From Treponema sp. (lineage in GTDB: Bacteria; Spirochaetota; Spirochaetia; Treponematales; Breznakiellaceae), in NCBI GenBank assembly GCA_009784995.1, contig WQXE01000097.1, forward strand, positions 1-6,754: a DNA stretch of 6,754 nucleotides, read 5' to 3'. The notes below the pieces were generated by a model. It saw nothing but the letters and a program-made list of their open reading frames with translations. It did not search any database and was not told the DNA's origin. The first letter of the stretch is position 1. Every line of letters starts with the position of its first letter. Positions 1 to 6,658 of this stretch are shown in pieces. Made by a program: the position numbers and the translations under genes.

Positions 1-1140
1 AGCGGCATGTTTTTTTGCTTCTTCGGATTTTCTTCTATATAGTTCATTATCTCCAAGCAGATCAAGAACTCTATTTGTAAATTCCTGTGTATCATTTTTA
101 ACCATAAAACCGCCGTTATCACCGCCCATAACAGTAAGAGTTCCCATAGCGCCGATAGCGACAACAGGAGTTCCTGATACCATCGCTTCAATGGTAACAA
201 GACCTTGAGTGTCTGTTAAAGATGGAAACAGGAAAAGATCAGAAATCGCGTAAACATGCGCTAAATCCGCGCGGTTAAAATAACCCGTAAAAACACAGTG
301 TTCATATACTCCAACTTTTAACGCTTCTTCCTTATAATAATCCAGATCGGGACCATTACCCGCGATAAGCAAAACTACATCAGGATGTTTTAATAAAATT
401 TCAGGCAGTATATTAATAATAAACTCAATGTTTTTTTCTTTAGCTACACGGCCCGCGAAAAGTAAAATACGTTTATCTTTAAGCTGAGGAAAAAGATCTT
501 CCAGTTTTTTACGAAAATCAACACCTTGCGCCGCTTCACGTTTAAACAAGTTTAATTCGATACCTGTTGGTATCATATAGGTTTTTGTATCTAACTTATA
601 CTTTTTTACTATAGCGTCAATTTGCGGAGTAGGAACAATGACGCGATACGCGCTTTTTAATACAGTTTTTAATCTACCTTTAACTAAAAATTTAATAAAA
701 CCAACAGGAACGGCGGGAAAATAATTAGGCGCGTATTCTTCCCATAATGTATGGCGGGTATAAACGACAGGCAGATTATGGGTTCTCGCGTACCAAATAC
801 CAAACTCGCCTATAACAATTTCCGAATGAATATGAATAATATCAGGAAGGAATTCATCAACATGTTTAACAACCCAGTTCAATTTATGAAATTTCGCGAT
901 TCGATCTTCTTTGGAAACTAACGAAGGCAGCGAAGGCACTTTAACAATTTTTATAAGATTCGCGATTTCGGATTCTTTTTGCAAAGAAATATTTGTAGTA
1001 ATATCATCATCAGGATATGATGAACAAACTATTATAACTTCATGTCCTTCATTAATAAGGACTCGGGAAAAAGAATCTACCGATACAGTTTGACCATTGA
1101 CTCTGGGCCAATAAGCGTCTGTGAACATTGCTATTTTCAT
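1..1140 (-). CDS. GT4-family glycosyltransferase, 3' end cut by window edge
   Basis: Family 4 (GT-B fold, retaining) glycosyltransferase that would transfer a sugar from a nucleotide-sugar at the cytoplasmic face of the membrane. My translation gives 380 residues with no stop before the window edge. It begins MKIAMFTDAYWPRVNG, the usual first strand and glycine loop of this fold (G16). An acceptor-domain stretch with H103, H105, H121 and a TRHT motif near 128-131 follows. The donor domain has FAGRVAKEKN at 228-237 (the Arg and Lys that hold the donor phosphates) and a FPSLTDTQG...EAM segment at 305-320. In the usual E-x7-E motif the first Glu is Asp (D310) and the second is E318. The layout resembles diacylglycerol glucosyl/galactosyltransferases such as those making spirochaete and mollicute glycolipids, so a glycolipid role is a reasonable guess, but acceptor and sugar cannot be read from sequence. 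The ATG at 1140 sits directly at the first strand, with no obvious Shine-Dalgarno. It is divergent from the RraA-like gene. Confidence 0.93.
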   Translation of the reverse strand, partial: MKIAMFTDAYWPRVNGQTVSVDSFSRVLINEGHEVIIVCSSYPDDDITTNISLQKESEIANLIKIVKVPSLPSLVSKEDRIAKFHKLNWVVKHVDEFLPDIIHIHSEIVIGEFGIWYARTHNLPVVYTRHTLWEEYAPNYFPAVPVGFIKFLVKGRLKTVLKSAYRVIVPTPQIDAIVKKYKLDTKTYMIPTGIELNLFKREAAQGVDFRKKLEDLFPQLKDKRILLFAGRVAKEKNIEFIINILPEILLKHPDVVLLIAGNGPDLDYYKEEALKVGVYEHCVFTGYFNRADLAHVYAISDLFLFPSLTDTQGLVTIEAMVSGTPVVAIGAMGTLTVMGGDNGGFMVKNDTQEFTNRVLDLLGDNELYRRKSEEAKKHAA

Positions 1141-1152
1141 AATAATTACATC

Positions 1153-1181
1153 ATTTTATTTTATAATCTAATCAATTGCAA
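1153..1181 (-). promoter_or_regulatory. Predicted sigma70-type promoter of the glycosyltransferase gene
   Basis: Read on the minus strand, TTGCAA (1181-1176) is followed after 17 bp by TAAAAT (1158-1153). Each hexamer is close to the sigma70 consensus. A start about 7 nt downstream would fall near 1146, leaving a leader of only about 6 nt before the ATG at 1140. The -35 is palindromic and is shared with the promoter of the opposite gene. This is a prediction from spacing and consensus only. Confidence 0.55.
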
Positions 1182-1204
1182 GCAAAAAAATTACATGGTA
1201 AAAT
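1176..1204 (+). promoter_or_regulatory. Predicted sigma70-type promoter of the RraA-like gene, leaderless
   Basis: TTGCAA (1176-1181), a 17-bp spacer, then TAAAAT (1199-1204). Only six bases separate the -10 from the ATG at 1211, so transcription should begin at or next to the A of the start codon. No Shine-Dalgarno sequence precedes the gene, which fits a leaderless mRNA. The element mirrors the glycosyltransferase promoter around the shared -35. Confidence 0.6.
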
Positions 1205-1210
1205 AGTCTT

Positions 1211-1906
1211 ATGAGTGAAAACCTTGAATTAATTGAAATGTTTAAACGGCTGCGTGTTACGGATGTTCGTGACGGTATGGATTGGATGGGATACCATCAT
1301 TACGGCTCGGTCGACTACAAAATTCGCCCGCTATTTCGCCCCGAAACAAGCGTAATCGGTATCGCTAGAACTGCCCGTTATGTTCCCTACGAAGGTCCGG
1401 TTCCGGCTCTTCCGCCGGAAAAATACCGCGAATGGGTAAACATGTACTACAACGAAATTTGCAACGACCCGTGGAATAAAGACATCCAAAGCGGCGATTT
1501 TATCTGTCTTGATGTCGCGGGAATTGACGTAGGTCTTCTTGGTTCCAACAATACCCTGCATTGCAAAAAAGCAGGCGCTGTAGGATTTATGACCAACGGC
1601 GGCGGAATACGCGACACTGACGAATGTATAATTCAGAAAATCCATGTTTGGTCTTATTTTATTTCCCAGCCAATGGATCAGGCGCGAATCCGTTTTATCG
1701 ATAAAGACATTCCGATAGCCATAGGCGGTGTGGCGATTTATCCCGGTGATGTTGTTGTCGCTGACGGCGATGGCGTAATCGTAGTTCCGCGCAAAGTCGC
1801 GAAAGATGTAGCGGCTTACGCATGGCAGGAAGCAAGCGCCGACAAAAAATCACGCAAGCAGCTTTACATTGATTTGGGAATGGAACTGGACGAAACTGTA
1901 GAGTGA
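1211..1906 (+). CDS. RraA-like / HMG-aldolase-fold family protein
   Basis: A 231-residue protein of the RraA family (older name: dimethylmenaquinone methyltransferase-like), soluble and cytoplasmic, with no signal or membrane segment. Members are either RNase E inhibitors (RraA) or metal-dependent aldolases/decarboxylases acting on 4-hydroxy-4-methyl-2-oxoglutarate or oxaloacetate. Family marks seen here are the GAVGFMTNGGGIRD segment at 122-135 with R134 and D135, and the closing PGDVVVADGDGVIVVP at 178-193. The characterised aldolases carry Asp 21 residues before that Arg (D-x20-R-D); here that position is Asn (N113) within GSNNT, so their reaction should not be assumed. I recall the GSNN form as typical of one uncharacterised subfamily. 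Base composition is clearly more GC-rich than the genes around it (about half G+C in the lines I counted, against roughly a third in neighbours), with more C-ending codons. It stands alone, ends in TGA, and converges on the TPR gene 16 nt away. Confidence 0.9.
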   Translation: MSENLELIEMFKRLRVTDVRDGMDWMGYHHYGSVDYKIRPLFRPETSVIGIARTARYVPYEGPVPALPPEKYREWVNMYYNEICNDPWNKDIQSGDFICLDVAGIDVGLLGSNNTLHCKKAGAVGFMTNGGGIRDTDECIIQKIHVWSYFISQPMDQARIRFIDKDIPIAIGGVAIYPGDVVVADGDGVIVVPRKVAKDVAAYAWQEASADKKSRKQLYIDLGMELDETVE

Positions 1907-1922
1907 TGTTTTTAATATTTTT

Positions 1923-2903
1923 CTATCTTTGTATTCTTTGCGCCGAAGCCAAATCCGCGTCGGCTTTGTCGTACTCGCGCTTGTTGTGATACGCGCTGGC
2001 GCGATTGCGGAAAGCTACGGCATAATTGTTATTTAATCTTATAGCTTCTGTAAAGTCCCTGATTGCCTTGTCGTCGTCCTCTTTGGCATACCACGCTGTA
2101 CCTCGCCTATTCCAGATTACCGCGTTATTGGGTTCAAGTCTGATTATATGATCGCAGTCTTCTATTACCCTGTCGAAATTTCCAACTTGATAATAAGCGT
2201 AAGACCTGTTAATTAACGCGTCTACATAATTTCTGTTAAGGGCGATTGCCCGCGTAAAATCTTCTATCGCGAGGTTTATTTCGCTTTGGTTTCTGGACGC
2301 GCGTTCAAACCTCGCGAAACCGCGATAATTATAAAGTTCCGCCCTGTTAACATCGATCCTGATCGCTCGTGTATAATCGTCTATAGCGCGGGTATAATCT
2401 CGTTTTCTTAAATATGAATTTCCGCGTGAGATATACGCTTCAATAAAATCATTGTTGCGGTTAATCGACGCGGTATACTCTACTAAAGCTCTGTCATAAT
2501 TGCCGTCACGATAAAATTGTTCGCCCGAAAAATAAGAAATTAAATATTGATCAACTCCCATTTCTTTTAAGATATTAAGATCGGGATTTTCAAAATTAAC
2601 AGGATCCAGTTCGGCGACATAAACTCCCATTCCCCGAACCCTATTACTTAAATCTGAAAGCGAAGATAAAGGACGCTGAACCTGATGTGAAACATTTACT
2701 TCTGTTGATTGTTCAATTTCCCGCTGCTCGGCAGTTTCCGTTTCTTCCGGTTCTAATTCTTCTTCGATTAAAATATAATCCTGTTCATGTTCCTGTTTAT
2801 CAGAGCTGATATTACCGCATGTAAAAATAATACTACAAATAATAATTATAAGTAAAACTATTAATACAACAGGCGCTAAAAGGAATAATTCCCGTCTGGT
2901 CAA
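1923..2903 (-). CDS. Membrane-anchored TPR protein (six repeats)
   Basis: A 326-residue protein, probably anchored in the inner membrane with its repeats in the periplasm. Residues 8-28 form one hydrophobic helix after MTRRE. An acidic, Glu-rich linker follows at 39-65, then a spacer to about 118. Six tetratricopeptide repeats fill roughly 119-152, 153-186, 187-224 (a few residues longer, RASRNQSEIN insertion), 225-259, 260-293 and 294-326, with regular A-I-x-D-[FY]-T-x-A-I helices. TPRs are protein-binding scaffolds and carry no enzymatic activity, so the partner is unknown; the obvious candidate is the membrane-anchored protein encoded just upstream. The start is TTG at 2903, supported by AGGAG six nt upstream, and it lies 13 nt after the upstream stop, so the two form an operon. 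It ends in TAG. Cys29 near the end of the hydrophobic stretch is not in a convincing lipobox. Confidence 0.88.
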   Translation of the reverse strand: MTRRELFLLAPVVLIVLLIIIICSIIFTCGNISSDKQEHEQDYILIEEELEPEETETAEQREIEQSTEVNVSHQVQRPLSSLSDLSNRVRGMGVYVAELDPVNFENPDLNILKEMGVDQYLISYFSGEQFYRDGNYDRALVEYTASINRNNDFIEAYISRGNSYLRKRDYTRAIDDYTRAIRIDVNRAELYNYRGFARFERASRNQSEINLAIEDFTRAIALNRNYVDALINRSYAYYQVGNFDRVIEDCDHIIRLEPNNAVIWNRRGTAWYAKEDDDKAIRDFTEAIRLNNNYAVAFRNRASAYHNKREYDKADADLASAQRIQR

Positions 2904-2909
2904 GAAAAA

Positions 2910-2914
2910 CTCCT
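2910..2914 (-). promoter_or_regulatory. Ribosome binding site AGGAG deciding a TTG start
   Basis: AGGAG on the minus strand lies six nt before TTG at 2903. It is a near-perfect Shine-Dalgarno at ideal spacing and is what identifies TTG as the start of the TPR gene. It lies within the 13-nt gap after the upstream gene's stop. Confidence 0.75.
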
Positions 2915-2916
2915 GT

Positions 2917-4713
2917 TTAGGATTCTATTTCGCCGGTTTCAACAACTACCGGCGGAGGCGGAGCGGCTCTGTAAATAATCCTGACATTTTCTACAGTCGC
3001 GCGATGTCTTAATTTTAATACAAGGACTTGCTCTTCAGGATAATAAACCCATCCGGACGAATCATAACGTTCAAACTGACTGTCAGTTCTCCATGCCATA
3101 TTATGAATTTGAATTCCTAAAAACGGCTGGACACCTCTTATAATTACATGATGTGTCATATTAACAGGAAATGTTATAGCGAGATTTAAGTTACCGTCTA
3201 TGGTTGTCGCTCTTATTGATTGAGAAGCTGACCATGCCCAATGTCCGTTATTTGTAATCCAGATCGCTTTGGGATTATAATCGGTTGGATTTAAAATATT
3301 ATGAATCATTCCAGTATTACTGTCTGTAATGGAAGATATAACAAGCGATCTTCCTATCGCTGCCCATTCGGTATTTTGAACAGCTTCTGCCCAGAAAATA
3401 AGCGCCTTTCCAAGTTTCGCGCTGTATTCCAAACTTACACCCCCGGAATTTGAAGCGAAAACCGCGTCATTATCAGAATCTCGGGTTAAACTTTCAGAAA
3501 TAATAGAAAGCATGTTTTCTGTCAAATGAACAATAGAATTATTTAAATCAGAACTATTCAAATCAGAACGCCAGCGCCTGATATCATGAAAATATTCCAA
3601 AAGCCCCAAACAATGATCCAGAGTAAGCATGTCGGGTTGAGCGTTATTAATGATGTTAATAACATCGTTTGCCAAAGATGTATTACTTCGCGTAAAAAGA
3701 TAATCCAAAACATTTTCTTCTTTTAAAACATCAATTGATCCTTGTCTTGCAAGGCGTGTAATCGAATTAAACTTTTCATTTTCGAAAACAATAAATGAGT
3801 TGTACGCGTTTGCCATTCCGCCGATATAAGCCGCTGATCTGTGACTATGTCTTGAACTATTTAAAAAATCACTTGATATATTTTGAACTGATGTAAGATA
3901 ATTTCCCCGTAAAAGCGACTGCGAAAGATAAGCGATTATATCACTTTCGTTTTGTAAAACAGAACTATTTTGATTCCAATATGAAAATATAGAGTCGTAC
4001 CAGCTTCTTAAAATGTTATCATAATTTTGTTCGCGATCGATTCTATAATGAGCGGGATCAAAAGCAATTTGTCTGTTTCCTCTGGAACGGTATGAAATAA
4101 ATGTATTATCCCTTGAAAGAGACATATAACCGTTTTGAAGTTCCGGTCCGAGTGTGCTAAAAACATAACGTGAACCGCTGTACATAATTCCAAGCTGTCC
4201 TGAATCACGAACCAGCGAAGAACGGCGAGGAATAATTGGTATATTTACATCAGAAATATTATCCGCGAATTGCGCGGTTATTTGTAATTCAAAACCTCTT
4301 GTTGAATCAGATGAATTAAATGTAAGAATTGTTCCTCCGGGCAGATAAAAATGAGCCAAATCATCAGTTACAATCATGTAATCCGGATTTACGGGAATAA
4401 TCGTTCCATCGGATCTTATCAATGTTAATCCTTTACCGCGTTCTTCCCTTAAACCGAATTCAAGCCCGCCATAAAAAACCCTGACTCCGCCTGTTATCGG
4501 CTGCTTTTCAAGCTCATTATTTTCTATATAAATATCTTCATAATTAACAGCGGCTAATTGTGTTGATTGAAGATATCGCCCTCTTATATTCATCGCTCCC
4601 GCGGAAAGAGAAAAATTTCCAACATTGGAAAATTGTAATAAAACAATGACACAGAACACTACACAATAAATTACGATAAGACCAAATATACGTGACGCTA
4701 AAGATTTTCTCAC
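2917..4713 (-). CDS. Membrane-anchored protein of unknown function
   Basis: I do not recognise a characterised family; it reminds me of conserved hypothetical proteins in treponemes, from memory only. From the GTG at 4713 it has 598 residues. A short basic N-terminus (MRKSLASR) precedes one strong hydrophobic helix at about 9-28, so it is probably an inner-membrane-anchored periplasmic protein. A beta-rich region with VFYGGLEFGL follows (about 80-89), along with many Ser/Asn/Thr residues up to about 240. A mostly helical segment covers about 260-440. A second beta-rich region includes NNGHWAWSAS, and a Pro-rich tail (APPPPVVV) ends the protein. No enzymatic motif is evident. Start choice: AAGGGG at 4728-4723 sits 9 nt before GTG 4713; TTG at 4719 and 4722 are in frame but crowd that site, and would add only two or three residues. 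It ends in TAA, 13 nt before the TPR gene, with which it probably acts. Confidence 0.82.
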   Translation of the reverse strand: MRKSLASRIFGLIVIYCVVFCVIVLLQFSNVGNFSLSAGAMNIRGRYLQSTQLAAVNYEDIYIENNELEKQPITGGVRVFYGGLEFGLREERGKGLTLIRSDGTIIPVNPDYMIVTDDLAHFYLPGGTILTFNSSDSTRGFELQITAQFADNISDVNIPIIPRRSSLVRDSGQLGIMYSGSRYVFSTLGPELQNGYMSLSRDNTFISYRSRGNRQIAFDPAHYRIDREQNYDNILRSWYDSIFSYWNQNSSVLQNESDIIAYLSQSLLRGNYLTSVQNISSDFLNSSRHSHRSAAYIGGMANAYNSFIVFENEKFNSITRLARQGSIDVLKEENVLDYLFTRSNTSLANDVINIINNAQPDMLTLDHCLGLLEYFHDIRRWRSDLNSSDLNNSIVHLTENMLSIISESLTRDSDNDAVFASNSGGVSLEYSAKLGKALIFWAEAVQNTEWAAIGRSLVISSITDSNTGMIHNILNPTDYNPKAIWITNNGHWAWSASQSIRATTIDGNLNLAITFPVNMTHHVIIRGVQPFLGIQIHNMAWRTDSQFERYDSSGWVYYPEEQVLVLKLRHRATVENVRIIYRAAPPPPVVVETGEIES

Positions 4714-4722
4714 AAACAACAA

Positions 4723-4728
4723 CCCCTT
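4723..4728 (-). promoter_or_regulatory. Ribosome binding site AAGGGG favouring the GTG start
   Basis: AAGGGG read on the minus strand. Spacing is 9 nt to GTG 4713, 3 nt to TTG 4719 and zero to TTG 4722, so GTG is the most likely initiator. The match is one base off the AAGGAG core. Confidence 0.5.
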
Positions 4729-4745
4729 GAACTTATTCTGACCTT

Positions 4746-4795
4746 ATAAACCGTCTTTAAAAGCCGCCAGTACACATTGTAACTTGTCGGTTTAT
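4746..4795. repeat. 8-bp inverted repeat in the divergent intergenic region
   Basis: ATAAACCG at 4746-4753 and its exact reverse complement CGGTTTAT at 4788-4795. Arm starts are 42 bp apart, about four helical turns, so both arms would face the same side of the DNA. The right arm overlaps the predicted plus-strand -35 and the minus-strand -35. This could be a regulator's paired operator, but the short arms make chance possible. Confidence 0.35.
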
Positions 4796-4798
4796 CAA
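4769..4798 (-). promoter_or_regulatory. Tentative promoter of the minus-strand two-gene operon
   Basis: On the minus strand TTGATA (4798-4793) is followed after 18 bp by TGTACT (4774-4769). The -35 is good and the -10 is weak. Transcription would start near 4762, giving a leader of about 50 nt that carries the AAGGGG site. An alternative -10, TATAAG at 4748-4743, lacks a good -35. Confidence 0.3.
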
Positions 4799-4812
4799 TT
4801 TTTATATACAAT
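4784..4812 (+). promoter_or_regulatory. Predicted promoter of the plus-strand TPR gene, leaderless
   Basis: TTGTCG (4784-4789), a 17-bp spacer, then TACAAT (4807-4812). The ATG follows eight bases later at 4821, so the transcript would start within a base or two of it. No Shine-Dalgarno is present. A perfect TATAAT at 4812-4817 also occurs, but it would place the start inside the coding sequence and has no -35 at normal spacing. Confidence 0.5.
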
Positions 4813-4820
4813 ATAATAAC

Positions 4821-6224
4821 ATGAAAGTTAAATCCAATGGAAGCGGTCTAATTTATCCGTTTTTACTGTTTATATTATTAATTTCCCTGACTTTCCCTCT
4901 CGCTATTTTTAGCGGGGAAAATGAACTGGATACCAATCTTATCAACTCGATATGGGATGAAGTCGCGGATCGGCTTTCCCGCAGGGAATATTCCGCGGCA
5001 TTGGCTTTATGCGATACATTGCCGCCCGAATACGCCAGAAGCACCCAAGTTAGAATTATGCGCGCCTCGATTTATAACGCGGCAGGCAGACCAGTTGAAG
5101 CCAGGCGGATAGCCGAAAGTATTATATCTACTGAAAGAAATAATACAGAAGCATTGATGATTCTCGCGGACGCGGCTCTTTTGGAAAACAGGGATCGTGA
5201 TAGAAGACAATTTCTGGACAGGGTAATCAGTATAGACCCAAATCACGCGAGAGCGCTTAATGATTTGGCAAACATCAATTTAAGAAATCAGAATCTTCGC
5301 AACGCCGCGACTTATTTTGACAGAGCTCTCGCGGCAGAGCCAAATAACGGCGAAGCGCTGGTAGGGCGAGCTTCGGTACATAGATACAACAGAGAACCCA
5401 GAAACGCGGAAAGGCTTTTAAACCAGGCAATAAGTTTATACCCTAATTGGGCAAGACCTTTCGCGGAAAGAGGAAGATTATATAAAGGCGCGGGTCTTTA
5501 TGCTGACGCAATCGAAGATTTTAGCGAAGCTCTAAGGCTTGATCCGGAAAACTATTGGGTTTTAGTTGATTACGGGCAAACATTAATGGAAGTAAACCAA
5601 AGACAGGAAGCTTTAGATTTATTTAACCGCGCGATAAAAGCAGATTCAAATATTTTTATGGCTTATGTATACAGCGCCGCGTTAAAAGATGAATTTGGCG
5701 ATTACGCGGGCGCCGAACAAGATTACTTACAATTAACAAGGCTTAGACCGGATTATTATTTTGGTTTTGAAGCTTTGGGTGTTATCAGAATGAGGAATAA
5801 ACAATGGGCGCTAGCGAGAGACGCTTTTTTGGAAGCATACAAACAGGCTCCAAGAGAATACAGTTACGCGTTATTAGCCGCGATAAACTGGATGCGCGCG
5901 GGAAGGCAAACTGATCCAAGACAATTTCTGGCGCAGGTTTTACGCGCGACTCCAAGGGACACAGTCGAACACGCGATGCTGCGTCTTTTTCATGATTTAA
6001 ACGGTGATGAAAATGTCGCGATATTGGTAGAAAACGAAAGAAACATTTTAAAAAAATCACAAATGCTTTTTTATCTCGCGTCATATTACGATATCAGGGG
6101 AAGCAGAACATTATCTGACAGATTTTATTTATTATCACAGGAATTAGACGCTGTGGGTTCTTTGGAATGGCAGTTAAATGAAATTGTACTAAAAGAACGA
6201 GGAATAGGCTTAAGGATTGAATAA
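4821..6224 (+). CDS. Secreted or membrane-anchored protein made almost wholly of TPRs
   Basis: A 467-residue protein with an N-terminal hydrophobic helix at about 10-30 (after MKVKSNGSG) that could be a cleaved signal peptide or an uncleaved anchor; the SGE at 31-33 is a possible cleavage area. Tetratricopeptide repeats run from about 42 to 345 in some nine consecutive units. The clearest are 142-175 (ALNDLANINLRNQNLRNAAT), 210-243 (YADAIEDFSEALRLDP) and 244-277 (QEALDLFNRAIKAD). More degenerate helical repeats continue to the C-terminus. It is expected to be a periplasmic scaffold for envelope assembly or for recruiting partner proteins; no catalytic motif is visible. The ATG is the only start that keeps the whole signal region, and it has no Shine-Dalgarno. 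The stop TAA overlaps the next gene's ATG (TAATG), so the two are translationally coupled. It is divergent from the other envelope operon. Confidence 0.9.
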   Translation: MKVKSNGSGLIYPFLLFILLISLTFPLAIFSGENELDTNLINSIWDEVADRLSRREYSAALALCDTLPPEYARSTQVRIMRASIYNAAGRPVEARRIAESIISTERNNTEALMILADAALLENRDRDRRQFLDRVISIDPNHARALNDLANINLRNQNLRNAATYFDRALAAEPNNGEALVGRASVHRYNREPRNAERLLNQAISLYPNWARPFAERGRLYKGAGLYADAIEDFSEALRLDPENYWVLVDYGQTLMEVNQRQEALDLFNRAIKADSNIFMAYVYSAALKDEFGDYAGAEQDYLQLTRLRPDYYFGFEALGVIRMRNKQWALARDAFLEAYKQAPREYSYALLAAINWMRAGRQTDPRQFLAQVLRATPRDTVEHAMLRLFHDLNGDENVAILVENERNILKKSQMLFYLASYYDIRGSRTLSDRFYLLSQELDAVGSLEWQLNEIVLKERGIGLRIE

Positions 6225-6658
6225 TGAACGACAATACAACTACTCTTTCATTAAATGGAAAAGAATTTAAATTAATCGGTACCGCACATGTTTCGCGCGA
6301 AAGCATCGAAGAAGTGCGCGGTATTATACAAGAAGAAAAACCCGACATAGTTTGTGTGGAACTCGATCAGGGACGTTATAACTCGATCACTCAAAATGAT
6401 AATTGGGAAAAATTAAACTTGTCAAAAGTTTTTAGGGAAAGAAAGGGATTTTTACTTATTGTAAATTTAATACTCGCGAGTTTTCAGCGCCGTCTTGGCA
6501 ATGAGCTTGGAGTAAAACCCGGCGAAGAAATGAAAACAGCGATAGAAGCCGCGAAAGAGCTAGGTATTCCGCACAGTCTTTGCGACCGTGAGGTGCACAC
6601 GACACTGCGCCGCGCCTGGTCAAGCTGCGGATTTTGGAATATATTTAAACTACTCTAG
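6224..6658 (+). CDS. TraB-family protein, N-terminal 144 residues, interrupted by in-frame stop
   Basis: N-terminal part of a TraB/PrgY-type protein, the family of the Enterococcus pheromone-shutdown protein and of the TIKI metalloproteases. Family marks are GTAHVS at 19-24 (the G-x-x-H motif), ELDQGRY at 46-52 (conserved acidic residues and Arg), GEEMKTAIEAA at 100-110 and DREVHTTLRRAW at 121-132. Bacterial members of this type are usually near 400 residues and end in several membrane helices, so 144 residues lacks over half the protein. The TAG at 6656 interrupts what should be a continuing helix: the same frame goes on with ALLASAFTTEK and beyond. Start: ATG at 6224 overlaps the TPR gene's stop as TAATG, which supports re-initiation of ribosomes from that gene and needs no separate Shine-Dalgarno. 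A true short product is possible, but a damaged gene or a sequencing error fits better. Confidence 0.75.
   Translation: MNDNTTTLSLNGKEFKLIGTAHVSRESIEEVRGIIQEEKPDIVCVELDQGRYNSITQNDNWEKLNLSKVFRERKGFLLIVNLILASFQRRLGNELGVKPGEEMKTAIEAAKELGIPHSLCDREVHTTLRRAWSSCGFWNIFKLL

Noticed and set aside
911..1093. 60-codon plus-strand open frame
   Set aside because: It lies antisense within the well-supported glycosyltransferase; no family resemblance or binding site.
1331..1645. 104-codon minus-strand open frame
   Set aside because: Antisense to the RraA-like gene, whose motifs are clear; its openness follows from that gene's higher GC content.
1946..1966. AAGCC...GGCTT as a terminator between the convergent genes
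   Set aside because: Five-base stem with an 11-base loop, inside the TPR coding sequence and without a T-run; the 16-nt gap itself (1907-1922) has no hairpin.
2816..2822. Cys29 of the minus-strand TPR protein as a lipobox cysteine
   Set aside because: The residues before it (IIFT) do not fit a usual or relaxed lipobox well; a plain membrane anchor is the simpler reading.
5007..6348. Several minus-strand open frames of 79-99 codons
   Set aside because: Shadows of the plus-strand TPR and TraB genes; low-complexity translations and no start signals.
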